64,000 nucleotides of DNA from Isoetes taiwanensis (taxonomy: Eukaryota > Streptophyta > Lycopodiopsida > Isoetales > Isoetaceae). Below, piece by piece: positions 24,912 through 37,470 of this stretch. The DNA lies in the NCBI GenBank assembly GCA_021234155.1, contig JAJEKV010000041.1, positions 2,546,447-2,610,446 of the forward strand. Direction: 5' to 3'. Position 1 is the stretch's first letter. Every line of letters begins with the position of its first letter. Made by a program: the position numbers and the translations under genes. The notes under the pieces were generated by a model that saw only the letters and a program-made list of their open reading frames with translations, did not search any database and was not told the DNA's origin.

Positions 24912-26409
24912 AATGGCTCTTCAAATAACTTTGTTAGATGGTATAATGTCGCCAACCACATCCATGACTTTCCTCATTGATCAAGTCTTCCGTGTGTTCG
25001 ACCATTTGTTTGATTCTTCATGCAACATTGATCAGAACACCCTTCTACATCGAGCATTATTTGCTACGCGACCAATGTGTCCTACCCTCGAAGTTAGCTT
25101 ACCCCTAGAGGAGGGAATTGGGTGTCTCGACACTTAGCTAAGCCTTACTTAAGAGAGATGGAGGATCCAAGGGCAAGAAACCACCATGGATAGGACTAGA
25201 ACCATGCCCGACTACATGACTGGCAGCATAATAGGCATAGATACCTCCTCTCATCCTGCATGTTCTTGCTCTATTCATGCAGATAAGTCACCATCAGGTG
25301 GGAGAACCTTCCATTCACTTTTAGACCTAGCACCACTAACACCTATAGGACCAAGGCCACATCCTTAGACTCCTGAGTACGAGTACCATGGCACGACATC
25401 GTGACACTAATACTACAGACGAAAGCAAGACTAATGGAAAGCGTACTAGGGGAAGAAAACTGTATTGGGAAGCGAGAGGCTGGACAGGATGGAGAGGTAC
25501 ATGGCCCTAAGACGATGAGATCTACATCAGCAGCCTTCACGAGCCAATCTACATCACAGCCCTATCACCTATAATCATCGACGGGAGAGGAGTACATCTT
25601 GGCAAACTACATCCTCAACCTACCTTAATGCCAAGAAGGCTCTAGGATCGACGCAGCTCTTAGGCTTGATGGCACAGATGTAACACTGACCTCATCGACT
25701 ACTCCTACCGTAAAAATTCCAAGGGAGCTAGCAGAGTGCCACTTAATGGGGAGACAATGTCAGATATAGTGTACCATCGCTAGATAAGGAGATCTATCAC
25801 AACAGAACCCATCATCCTGCAGGAGGAGTTCCAAGAAATACAAAGCAGACAGGGCAACCAGAAGAGGCCCAAGCCTAGTCATCAGCCTCGCTCAAGGAGC
25901 ATGAAGCATCCAAAGAAGATCAACTTGGAGAATGCAATTATTATGAAGAGATCATGAAGATCTCTTGGCGGTAGATGTCACGCCGGGTGTTTCAAAGGAA
26001 GGGCACGATCACGGCTATCAGCAGAGCACGGCGACTACATTGGCCTCCCAAAATTTCTACCAAGTGGGGCGTATGATAGTCTTCCACAATGAGTTCAGTC
26101 AAGAGGGGAAGAGTCCGTGGGCGCCTCCCTCATAGCACTCTCTCCTCGGGCTTCAAAGCGCACTAAGATATCATGGATCACATCGTCTTCTTCATAAGAG
26201 ATCTCAGGAGGCCCACCAACTTCGCTGTGAGGCCACCTCAAGGACGCTGCATCACAAGGTAGCTGCAACCGCATCTGTAATCCCCAGACCGAAATGGCCC
26301 AAGCACTCGGCGAGGATCAACCATGAACATTCATGCGAATTTCTAAGAAGGCCTTCGGCTTAGTAGGGACGCCAAGCACTCTTCAAGCTGGACAAAGGGC
26401 CATCGATGA
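24912..26409 (+). pseudogene. R1 extra ORF (ORF0), left copy
   Basis: Aligned with 51070-52597, the unrecognised ORF before gag. The ATG (24912) and terminal CATCGATGA are kept, but frequent indels destroy the frame. See the right copy for the protein description. Confidence 0.7.
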
Positions 26410-26738
26410 TAGACAAATTTGTTTTAATCATCTTTAAATTGTATTGAATGTCTTCTACTCCTATATGTTAACATGTGTATTTTACATTAATGTGTAATTT
26501 TTATATATTAATGACTATAAATTGTCTTTAACTTATATGCAATTCTCGCATGATTTCTTTATGCTCAACAATAATTCACTTGTAAATAAGGATGAATAAT
26601 GTATAACTTTGGCAATGATTGATGACTAATACTTGCAAAATGTGAACAGCTGCTCAGTATTCCTCAAGGCTGTGGCCGACATCACTAATGGGTACCTAGG
26701 AACTTGTTTGGACGCGAACAGACGACAACAACGAGGAA
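26410..26738. other. AT-rich spacer before gag (left copy)
   Basis: Homologous to 52598-52928. No ORF. Contains runs such as TTTTATATATTAATGACTATAAATTG. Confidence 0.6.
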
Positions 26739-29700
26739 ATGACGGCAGAAACAATCAATGCAAGGCCTGGCGTAAACACGAGGAAAACCAGATGCACTAA
26801 ATGGATCTACCGGGCAATCCCATTGGATGAATGCTCAAGAATATGGATTCCGCACTCATCACCTCCACCACCACCGCCACCTCAAGGCGCCGAGGAGGCT
26901 CCACAAACTGTAAGGGGAAGGCAATCAGAAATGTCAGGGATGTAAAGAGAAAAAGGAGAACCCGAAGGGACCCCAACACCATCCAAATTCACCATCGTAG
27001 ACACTTCATTTCCAAGACAGCTTCTAGTCATAGTGAGTCCATAGATCACGTAAGGGCTGTGGCAAGGAAGATGATGACTATCGAAGAAAGTGGATAGCCA
27101 TGAGCAATGTGTGGAAGACTAGAAAGTTGACAGCTCTCGTGAAAAGACAGGCCGTGCATGGAGGCAAGAGGCTCGGCTTGATCTATTACGGAAGAGCTTT
27201 CTGGTACCCTGTGGCATGAAGGACAAGGACATAGGGAAGGTTGCTACAGCCCAACTTAATAGAGCAAAGCCTAGAATTTGGTGGAAGGGCTATGCAAAGT
27301 CCAATGTTTAAAAAGAAATAGTTTTATTCAAGACCTTCAAAGAAGGCTTTCTAAGACATTATGTGCCAAGATCACACACTAGCAAAAAGTGCATTCAAAG
27401 AATTCTACAAAGCAGACAAGGGAACTCTATCAAGAGCTAAGTACACAAGAGGAATTCATGAGATCAGGCTTAATGTCCCTGTGGTATCTCGAAAGGCAAG
27501 CTGGCCGACGGTTATATTGAAGGGTTGAACATCAATATCAAGAGACTAGTCCGGAAAGCAATCAACCCCAAGACAACAGCAGGTCAAGACAAAGCCTTAA
27601 GTTTGAAGAAGCACTGCCACGCCAGCAAAAAGTAAATGCTGGCTATCTGGCGGTAAAACAACAGGCAGCATCACTCAAGGGCGTGATTTAATAAGCAAGC
27701 AAAGAACTACGCCAACCGGAGGCCAACAGCCAGCGGGAAAGCGCAGTGGAAAGCCTTTTGAGACCGTGAGGGCCACAAAGTGATCGTAAGCAGCTGTCAA
27801 GCTGCCTTCCGACAGCGCCCGCCAGCGAAAAGAGACAAAAGAATGCATTGAAAAGAAGTTGTGCTTTAGGTGTTTCCAGCCTGCGGGCAATCAACGCGAC
27901 GATCAGCCTATCTCGGCCATGCAAGCGCCTTTGGCGTAACTCGCAGATTGGGATTCACCAACGAAGGAGACGAAGAGGGGATGACCAGCAGAAGCCGCAA
28001 GACTTCATAGAGGGTGAGAGGCCATTTGTGAGGCTATTGCTGAGTCGTGAGATAAAAATCAGTCCACGTCATTGTGGTCAGGGATCATAGGTAGCAAATT
28101 CATATCTAGTGCTGATAGATACAGTAGCTTCATAACTTTGCTCTCCTAGGCTGGCTGCCCTAATGAAGAATAAAGTCTTGAAGTCTGCCAAGGCCGCTTA
28201 GCATGGCAAATGGTTTCTATCTCAAGACACTAAGGGAGAGGAGGATCAATGCCCATAGACCTTTAGTGGTGCTAAGTGTATCGATAAAGGCAGGTCATGG
28301 ATATTGATGTATGACCTTATAGTGGGAATGGAGTTCCTAAAGTCAGCGAAGCTATGATCGACATGCATCGTAATAAGATTTCCATGACAAGACGGACACC
28401 GATTCATAGTGAAAGGTAAGAAGGTAAATTTCTCCTACGCAAAGGTATTTCTTTGAAGCAATAAGGAAAAGTATAGAAGAAATAAGGTGGATTATATCCC
28501 GAGATTAGAAGCAATTGACTCCAGCTTAAAGAGAAGGGAAGTGACCAAAGTGGGAATCACTTGCCCAAGCCGTGAGTTGGGCAATTCATTAGAGAGGTTC
28601 AATGACGACATTTTTGGATCAAACTGGCCACCAACACCTTATAGGGTAGTGGGAGTGTGACTGGCTAATTAGCTCCGTGATGCTAAGCCTACTGCCAAGG
28701 CACCTTACGTGATGAGCACCCGAGCTGATTGAACTCAAGAAGTACCGGCAGGGATTCATTAGAGCAAGTGTGTCTCCTTTGGAGCACCCATACTCTTCGC
28801 GGAAGAAGAAGGACGAGCCCAAGAATGTGCATAGATTATCGCCAGCCCAATGCTGCATCTATAAAGAATAAGCATACTCGCTAAGGCGTGATGATTTGAT
28901 GGACTAGCCCCAAGGAGCCGAAGTTTTTCTTAAGATTGACTAAGGTCGTTACCATCAAATAAGAATAAAGGAAGAAGATATCCATAAGACTACCTTCTTT
29001 AACGCCAAGATGGGCACTTTGAGTTACTGCAATGCTCCTTTGGCTTATCAATGCCCCGGCAACTTTCATATGCTGCCTCATGAACGACATCTTCGTGGAG
29101 TTCTTAGATGAGTTGTCATTGTTTTCTTCAACGACATTCTAGTCTACGCTGAAGTCCATTGAAGATCATTGTCAAAAGATTTGAGGAGAGTGTTAGAAAG
29201 TTGAGACGGCATCGGGTTTGTAAGGGAAGTTTCCAAATGCCACTTTGCTAACAAAGAGTGGAGTATTTGGGCCAATGCGGATATCACTGAAGGGATTCCA
29301 CCACCCCCGAAAGATTGAAGCAAGAGTTGATTGGCCAGCCTCCAAAGAATGTAGCCAAGGAGAAGCTTTCTAGGTCTCCAAGGATATTATAGGTTCGCGA
29401 AGGACTTCGCTATGGGCCCCTTTGACGGACTCCTCACTAAGAGTGTTAAGGTGAAAGATTGAGAAATTCACATTGGCTAGAAAAATGTTCGCTTCATTTG
29501 AAAAGCTTAAGGAAGTTTTAACAACAAAGATTGCTGTTAGTTCTCGGCCGGATCCGGATAAGGACAAGATAGTAGCAATGGATGCAAGCAAGATAGCAAC
29601 AGTGGAGTCCTTATGCAAGAAGGAAGAGTAGTAGCTTATGATTCAAGAAGTTGAACGACGCCAAAATAAGTATCCAACCCACCATCGTGAGCTTCTAGCT

Positions 29701-31452
29701 ATTGTGAGAGCTCTTCGTATTTGGAGGCATTATTTGCTTGGAAGGAAATTTCGCTTAGATGTCTGATCACCGAGCCTCCAATACATCTTTTACCCAACCA
29801 CTCCCTCAATCTAAGGCAAAGGAGGTGGATGGAATTCCTAGAAGAGTATGATTTTGAGATTGCTTATGCTTCGTAAGTTGAATGTGGTTGCTGATGCTCT
29901 CTCTAGAAGACCCCTTGAGACGAGAACACATTGTAATGCTATATCAACTCTTTCGAGTGAGTATAGCAAGAAAATTGAAGAGACATTACCATCTGATGGT
30001 GATTTCAAAGAGGTATGGGAAAGCCTCTCTAAGGAGGCTAGAACAGATAAGGAACGGGAAGCCTTCAAGCATTATAGGAAGGAAGGCAACCTGTTGTACC
30101 ATAAGCATAAGTTGTGTGTGCCCGAATCATCAGGTGTAAGGAAGTTAATTATTCACGACACACACAACAGCCCAATAGCAGGGCATGCGGGTTTTATGAA
30201 GACCTACTTCAAGATTCGAAGAAGCTATTTCTGGCCGGGAATGAAGAAGCAGATAGCCAGATATATTCGGGAGTGCCAATTGTGCCAGCAGACCAAGGCA
30301 GAGCAGCTTCGAATTTCGGGAGCCTTGGAACCTTTAGCAGTGCCGAATGCAAAATGGGAAGTGGTAAGCATGGATTTTATCACGGGACTCCCTAGAACTC
30401 TACGAGGCAAAGATGCATTAATGGTTGTCATAGACAAATTATCTAAGATGGCACACTTTGTGCCTTGCAAAACTACGGACACAGCCCTAGACACTGCCAA
30501 GCTATTTGTAAAGGAGATTTTTAGACTCCATGGCATGCCCGAGAGATAATATCGACGTAGATTCCAAGTTCATGAGTGCATTCTCGCAAGATCTTTTTTG
30601 CTACGATCCGCACTAAGCTCGATGTGAGACGGCATACCATCCTCGCACGGATGGCCGACGGAAGTGCATTTAATCGCATCATCGAAGATATGCTCGGTTA
30701 TGTGTGGAATAAGCAATCCAAGTGGGATGATTACATCCACTTGGTAGAATTCGCCACAATAGCACGGGTGAGTCATCCCAGATGTCTCCCTTCATGATTA
30801 ATTACGGGTACCGCCTAACCCCGATACTTGGCACAATCCCGTCAAAGGTCGAAGTATCCCAGCCAGATGCTAGGAGATATGCAAAGAATCGGTGGAAGAA
30901 GTAAGGGGTACTTATTAGCAAAGAAGAAGTCGGCAGAAGAGTGTAGCCGACTGTGCACAGGATCGTGAAGGGAGTTCAAGGTAGGCTTATAGCGCATGGT
31001 TGAAGATCAAGGTGAAGCAAGATAAGCTTCGCATAGGGAATTGCAAGAAGCTTGCCCTTAGGTGGGCTGGTCCGCTCAAGATTTTGGAGAGAGTGGGCTC
31101 TCAAGCCTACAAGTTGGATCTTCCGGCCCATCTCAAAGTTCACAAGGTCTTCCACGTAAGTTTATTGAAAAGGCACAATCCTAACCCTGATGAGGTCTTG
31201 GATACTCCAACTTTGTTGGAAATGACGGAGGAACAAGTGGAAATTGTGCCTGAATTGCTTCTTGATAAGTCATTCAAGAAGACTAGGAGGTCTCGCCTCT
31301 AGTATTTGGTCAAGTAGAAGCACTTGTCTGTGGAAGACGCGACATGGGTATTGAAGCAGGATTTGGAGAAGCAATACCTAGAGTTTATGAAGGAGTTTGA
31401 TGGGCAAGTCGTCTCCGACTTGGTCTAATTCCCGACTCTGCCGTGAGGTTAG
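26739..31452 (+). pseudogene. R1 gag-pol, left copy
   Basis: Aligned along its length with 52929-57650. Most of it is broken by indels at CAG/CTG/CCGG sites. From about 29,882 to 30,540 it is identical to 56,071-56,729, and there the integrase zinc region and first catalytic block read perfectly. Both copies share the in-frame TAG in reverse transcriptase (28905-28907 here) and the F-F-N-D form of the catalytic motif, so those changes predate the duplication. The C-terminal chromodomain-like region lies at 31,310-31,450 with the same TAG codons. Confidence 0.85.
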
Positions 31453-32254
31453 CTTAGTATGTTTCTTAGTTAGCCTTAGCTCGCAGATGTATTCTAGTTA
31501 GTGAAATGCACATGCCAGAGCCTTTAGGGCATTCTCTAGGCCAACATGCACCAAGAGGTGCGCATGACAATAGGGTCATGCGAGAGAAGAAGTGAGGCAT
31601 GGTGCGCGATGATGGGACATCGTTCGGATGCTCCCTATGCCACGATGCGGGGCTCGCACACCTGGCCATAGGGGGGTCATGGTGAAGGTCAAAGTGATCA
31701 TGCGTGATGATGGGATCGTGAGACCCTCAGCTTAAAACCCTTGGCGGCATGATGCACTAGGGGTACTCGCACCGTAAACCGAAAGTACAAGGTAGCACTT
31801 GATCATGGGCAATGATAAGATCGCCTTAAATGGTCCTTAGCTCAAACCGAAAGGGCCATGATCGAGTGCAAGGTAGTAGGGTAACCTTGAGCTAGTAGTT
31901 CGCTCAAGGAAAACCACAAATTTATTAACTAAACTAACGTAATGTGCTACCTGCGTGCAAGTGAGAAGCGAGCATCGAGGAGGGGCGCATTACGAGAAGA
32001 TGGGGGAACCATAATTTAGATTTAAATTATGAACCCTAATAACTCTTATAATGATGTTTTAATTTATTATAGGGAGTAACCTTGTTAAGGCTATATAATT
32101 TTGTATAAGTACAAATATAGCCTAAATTTTGATAATAAACTGTTTAATAAGGAAGTTGATCAATTAAGTTAAATTGAAGTTGTATACTTATGTTGTTTTG
32201 CAGGAATAGTATAGGTTCGTCACCTTAGCGCAATGCTGAGGACAACATTGTCCT
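31453..32254. other. R1 region between pol and 3' LTR (left copy)
   Basis: No ORF of note. Near-identical to 57651-58460; the last 300 bp are almost unchanged. Confidence 0.6.
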
Positions 32255-32266
32255 AAGGGGGGAGAA
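32255..32266 (+). promoter_or_regulatory. R1 polypurine tract (left copy)
   Basis: AAGGGGGGAGAA immediately before TGTGACGTTCC, the first bases of the LTR. Confidence 0.85.
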
Positions 32267-33882
32267 TGTGACGTTCCAGGGGAATATACGCCATAAATAC
32301 GTATATTCCTGAACCCGTCACTATACAAGTCGACCTTTGGTAGCCTTGTATACCTTAGAAAGTGGTAATGGGTGCATATCTAAGTTAATGCTTAACTTAG
32401 ATAACCTTAGGATAAGGCCCATTTCCACATGGCCTTACCCTATTGGGCATACCGCCACACGGCCCCATCCTAGAGGTGCCACATGGCATCCCATGTGGAC
32501 CCTCACCAATATTGGCTCAAACCCTAACCCTAGACCCTTTTCCTGACTCTAGCACCTGAACACTCATCACGACCAAAAACCCCGCTTCGAGCATCGCTCG
32601 TCGTAGCATAGCCCGGGTGCAAGCAGCCCCAAGTGTATGTATGATCATAGAGGGGAGCACCACCTCGACCCCGCCAAGGAGCAATGGAGACACAGGGATG
32701 GGAGGAAGCGCTCGAGCAGGTAGGTGGAGTAGAGTCATGGTAGTTCATCCGAAGTTAGCACCCAGATGGGTCCAGATGTTGTATCTTGAGTAGAGCCATC
32801 CTAGAACCCTTGTTGAACATCTTGAACCCTAATCAAGAAACCCTAACTGTTAGTTAGATATGTATGATTAGGTTAAGATGTTCTTATTATGATTATCATG
32901 ATATGATGTTATGAGATGTTGGCTGATCATGTTTGCTCCTCTTGTATTGGGAAGGGGGTAGAGACCTAGGGCCATATGTAGTATGCTCCTAGTGTAGATC
33001 CCTTTAGTCCCTATTATATGCGGCCAGGCATAGGAACCCACCGGCTATTGAGGCTATGATGTGACTCAACACTACACAACGGGCTAGAGGCAACGTGGAG
33101 GGAGGATCCCCGCCGAAAGGGGGGCTACGGGGATCCCATAGTGGGCTAGGACGTTTGGTCGGTCACTTTGTGTGGTGGGAAAGCATGGGTCCGACACCCT
33201 CCGGGGCAATGGTGCCGCCTCGCCTCTCAAGAGGTTGCAATTGTCGTTTTGGGACCGGGTATGGATCGTGTGTCGCCATGATTCTCTAGCCGCCCGAGGA
33301 GCCTCTAGACCCGGGAAGGGGAGATGCAACCCTTCCCGCCGAAAGGACCAGGGAGATGCAACCGAGTAGTCCCGGATGGGTGATGCCATGGGATTGCGAT
33401 CCGAAGGCTAGAGTCATGCCGTGAGCCCGATCTAGGCCATCCGCATAGTATGCACGCGGAGGGGCGGATGGAATGGTCAAACCTAGCCATTGTCTATAGC
33501 CAGCCCCGCCATTGTTATGACTCGGTCCGCTTCTATCTTGAGACCTATCGGTCCATGACCTTCTTATGAGTCTGAGCCACCGGGTAGGCGCTTTCATATT
33601 TTATGGCATATGATTATGTTCTCTGCAGCTATGGATATGTGGATGAGCTACCCTTCGAGGTAGTATGATGTATTGTTATTGCTAGTTCTGACGATGTTTA
33701 TGCTTCCGCTGTGATAGGAGCCCATAGGGGAAGGGCGCGCAAGACACCCTCGTGTCCCCTTCCCGCACTACGGTGATCCCAGAGTGCGGGATAAACGGAG
33801 GGCCTGTGCGGTCGAGGACCAGATGGGGGATTTCCTACGGAGTGTACGGTTGGGAGCCGTATATTTAGTAGGGAGCGTCACA
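32267..33882 (+). mobile_element. R1 3' LTR, left copy
   Basis: 1616 bp bounded by the inverted ends TGTGACG and CGTCACA. Homologous to 58474-60097; the last 300 bp are identical, the middle has clustered differences. A telo-box-like AAACCCTAACCCTAG lies at 32519-32533. Followed by AATGTTGCC, as the right copy is. Confidence 0.9.
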
Positions 33883-34128
33883 AATGTTGCCACGAGGAAT
33901 TGAACCTTGGCTCTGATACCAAATGTTATGCACTAGCACCTCTAGTGATAACCAATGCACCAAAAGGGTGGATCCTTCAAGGAAATCGTTGTCCAATGGC
34001 CCCCAACCTTTCCAGGCTTTATCCCATACCCCATGGACCATATCATCTTGTGTCCACTAGCATGTTGGCTGCCTCTTCCAGAATGGAGGGATGCAAAGGA
34101 CGAGACCATTCATCTTCCTCTGACCATG
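33883..34128 (-). mobile_element. Element C remnant between R1 and R2 (left copy)
   Basis: 246 bp, near-identical to 60098-60343. On the minus strand TTTGGTATCAGAGCC is an initiator-tRNA-Met primer-site motif, suggesting the leader of an older minus-strand retroelement. The TATGCACTAGCACCTCTAG half recurs at 9618. Confidence 0.55.
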
Positions 34129-35780
34129 TGTGAGGTTCCAGGGAAATATACAGTATAAATACGTATATTTCTGGGTCCGTCACTATACAAGTCTACTAAG
34201 CCTTGTATACCTTAGAAAGTGGCATGGGTGCATATCTAAGTTAAGTATATAACTTAGATAACCTTAAGTTAAGGCCCATTTCCACATGGCCTTATCCTAT
34301 TGGGCAACCGCCACATGGCCATGTTCCATTAGAGCCACGTGGAGCCACGTGTCATCCCATGTGGACCCTAACCTATATTAACCTAAACCCTAACCCTAGA
34401 CCTTTTTCCTGGCCCTGACACCCTGGGAACCTTCTTCACGCTCGAAACTCCATTTCGAGCATCGTTTGCTGTTGCATAGCCTAGTGCAGCAGCCCCCAGA
34501 GTGTGTGCATGATCTTGGAGTGAGCGCCACTTCGACCACTTCGAGGATCATGGAGACGCCAGGAATAGGAGGGAGCGCTTCAGGAGCAGGTATTTGGAGT
34601 AGTGTTCTTAGTAGTTCATCTGGAAGTTGGCACTCCAGATGAGTTAGTATTTCGTACCTAGAGTAGAGCCATCCTAGAACCCTTATTCAACATCTTGAAC
34701 CCTAATCAAGGAACCCTAACTGTAAGTTAGATATGTATGCATGATTAGGTTAGATGTTAATAGGATGATTATCATGTTATGCAGTTATGTGATGATGGTT
34801 GATCATGTTTGTTCCTCTTGTATTGGGAAGGGGGGTAGAGACCTAGTAGCCTTACTTAGTGATGCTCCTAGTTAGACCCTTTAGTTCCTATTATATTGCG
34901 GCCTGTGCATAGGAACCCACCGGGCTTTGGGAGCTATGATGTGACTCAGCACCACACAACGGGGCTAGAGGAGATGCGGAGGGAGGGTCCCTCTTGAGCG
35001 TGGCTACTGAGGACCCCATAGCGGGCTAGGCTTATGGCCGGTCACTTCGTGTGGAACGGGCATGGGTCCGACACCTCCTGGGGCAATGGTGTTGCCATGC
35101 CTCTCAAGAGCTGCAGGTGATGGCCTGGCTCTTGTTTTGGGGGGTTAAGTCGGGGAAGAATCGTGTGTTGCCACGATTCTCTAGCTGCCCGTGGAGCCTC
35201 TAGACCCCAGGAAGGGGGAGATGCAACCCTTCCTGCCTCGACGGACTGGGGAGATATAACCTGGAGTAGTCTCGATGGGTGATACCATTAGATTGCGTAT
35301 CCGAAGGCTAGAGTCATGTCAGATCCCGATCTAGCCCATCTGCAAAGTATGCACAGGAGGGGCGGATGGAGTGGTCAACCCTAGCCATTGTCTCAAGCCA
35401 GCCCCGCCATTGTTACGACTTGGTCTGCTCTACCTTGAGGCCTAGCCGTCAGTCTACCTCCCCATGAGTCTGAGCCTTGGGTAGGAGCTCTCATGTTTTA
35501 TGGCATATGTTTATCTCTATTGTATCTATGGAGCTATGGATGTGCTACCCTTCGAGGTAGTTCGATGTATTGTTATTGCTAGTTCTGACGTTGTTTATAC
35601 TTCCGCTGTGATAGGAGCCCATAGGGGAAGAGCACGCAAGATACCTTCGTGTCCCCTTCCCGCACTAGGGATACCATGGAGTGCGGAATAGACGGAGGGC
35701 CCGTGCGGTCGAAGGATCGGATGGGGGATTTCCTACGGAGCGTACGACTGGGCGCCGTATATTTTGTAGGGAGCGTCACA
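34129..35780 (+). mobile_element. R2 5' LTR, left copy
   Basis: 1652 bp, TGTGAGGTTCC...GGAGCGTCACA. Clearly related to the R1 LTR but a distinct subfamily (for example TAAGTATATAACTTAGATAACC instead of TTAATGCTTAACTTAGATAACC). AAACCCTAACCCTAG at 34385-34399. Followed by a primer site, so it is a 5' LTR. Confidence 0.9.
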
Positions 35781-35781
35781 A

Positions 35782-35793
35782 TAGTATCAGAGC
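35782..35793 (+). promoter_or_regulatory. R2 primer-binding site (tRNA-iMet-like)
   Basis: TAGTATCAGAGC, one mismatch to the plant initiator-tRNA-Met site TGGTATCAGAGC, one base after the LTR end. Confidence 0.85.
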
Positions 35794-36346
35794 GATGTTC
35801 TTGGTTGACCAAGAACTAGCACTGACCATATCCCTAGTAAGTAGTCTAACAGGGCCTAATAGGGTGTGGAATGAACATTTCCATCATGGAACCTCGAAAA
35901 TAGGGAAAAATTTTCTCCTAGGTAATGGGTCCGTAAAAATAGGCTAAGTCATTAGAGGGGGCAAAAAGAATGAGTCAAAGTAATATTCTAGTAAAATTAG
36001 AGTGAAAATTATGCATCAGCATCAGATTTCACCCAAAATGGGTCGAAGAATCATCCCGATCCGAGACTCGGGTGAAAAATGGCGCAAATTCATAATTAGG
36101 ACTTCAAACTATTAGAGAAATTCGAATTTCATAGTATAATACAGCATTAACTATATACTAATAAGTATGTATACTGGGATAATTAATAAGAGGAGCTAAT
36201 TAATACGTCTATTAATGTGAGAGAATATTTCCTAGAGCATCTTTCCCTTTTTAATATCTTCTTGCCACCCATTTCTCTCTAACCTTGCATAAACCTCTCT
36301 TCCTTGATACCCAGCTTAACTTAATCAGTTTTCCTGACCGTAAGAT
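35794..36346 (+). other. R2 leader
   Basis: Begins with the inverted repeat GTTCTTGGTTGACCAAGAAC, then AT-rich sequence without an ORF. Near-identical to 62020-62570. Confidence 0.6.
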
Positions 36347-37470
36347 ATGGCGCGCACCAAATGCACTGCCAGGAAGTTCAGCCCAAGGCGCACACCCTCC
36401 ATGGCAGCAGCAACAGCAGGTCCTGGCAAGAAGATCCCGGAGCATCTCAAGCCCGGGAGGGAGGAGGAGTCATCGAATTCCACCGACGACACCTACCACG
36501 CCTCCCAAGAGGAGGGCTAGAGAAGCTCCTCGGTGGAGACACAGCGGACGGACGAGACTGTCCACTTCGGCCACTCGTCCGACCAGGAGGAGCACGGGCT
36601 GGACCAGGAGGAGCACCACCAGCAATAGGAGCAACAGCAGCAGCAGGAGCAGGAGGTTGGCTCTTTCAAGAAGAGGAAGGGCAAAGAGAAGGTCGCGGAA
36701 TGGCCCGAGGAGAGGGACCAGAGGAAGAAGAGGGAGAGGGAGAAGGAGGCGAGACGGAGGGAGAAGCGGTCCAAGAGGGACCAGGACCGTCCAAGGGGGA
36801 CGGTCCATATTGAGGAACCTCGATGGGATCCTATCAACGAGGAGGCAGAGGAAGAGGAGGAGGACAGCGAGGAAGCCAGGGACGAGCAGGAGGAGCCCGA
36901 GCAAGACGCGGGGGAACCATCAGACCCTAACGCCTGCCCACTATACCCCAAGTGGCCCAAGCCACCCAAGGTTGTGAAGAAGCAGAAGGTGGGCAAGCGG
37001 GAATTCACACTCAAACAGGACCGTGAATTCCAGCGTCAGAAGAAGGTATACCAAGAGTACCTCTGCCGATGGAAGAGGTACAATGATTGGTACTGCAAGC
37101 AAAATGTACAGAAGTATGTTAAAAGCGGGCGACCAAAGAACCAGCCCAAGCCACCACCACCACGGCCGGAGCCATCGAAGAAGGTCAGTCATGGACCTAA
37201 TTCAAGGCACGCCCGTGTCTTTAGGAACAATGCACTAATCTCCTTATCAGGAAGGCAGCGATCGAGCGGCTCCTCCGGGAGATCATGCAGGACTTCCAGA
37301 CCAACTATAGGGTGACACCCTTGATGGTCTGAGCCCTGCAGGAGGCAGCTGAGGTGGAGCTCATCCAACTTTTTGAAGAAGACAACATCTGCGCAATCCA
37401 CGCCAACCGGGTGACAGTCATGCCCAAAGACCTCCACTTGGCGAGGAGGATTCGCAAGGAGAAGCCGTGA
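36347..37470 (+). pseudogene. Histone H3-like gene carried by R2 (long charged tail, one intron)
   Basis: Starts MARTKCTARK at 36347, matching the first ten residues of histone H3 except Q5 to C. Instead of the usual 30-residue tail, about 260 codons of charged sequence follow: acidic and Gln-rich runs, K/R/E helical repeats near 36660-36790, then PKWPKPPKVVKKQK, REFQRQKKVYQEY and a proline run. An intron fits 37184-37254 (GTCAGT...GGAAG), joining SKK to AAIERLLREIMQDF in frame. The histone fold continues with [30 protein letters not shown] and a TGA at 37468. Loop 1 has the length of ordinary H3, not the longer CENH3 loop. Two in-frame TAG codons in the tail and one TGA before ALQEAAE make this copy inactive as sequenced. 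H3 packages DNA in nucleosomes; why a retroelement carries it is unknown. Confidence 0.85.
37184..37254 (+). other. Predicted intron in the H3-like gene
   Basis: Donor AAG|GTCAGT and acceptor TCAGGAAG|GCA. This is the only choice nearby that keeps the charged-tail frame and the histone-fold frame in phase. The same acceptor context (AAGGAAG|GCG) occurs in R1 at 45046. Confidence 0.6.

Noticed and set aside
26739-27097. Short frames in the left gag-pol copy as separate small genes
   Set aside because: They align with the gag of the right copy and result from frameshifts.
36470-36904. Leucine-rich minus-strand frame that looks like a membrane protein (also 62672-63127)
   Set aside because: It is the reverse complement of the GAG/AAG-rich H3 tail; leucine runs are the antisense of Glu/Lys codons.
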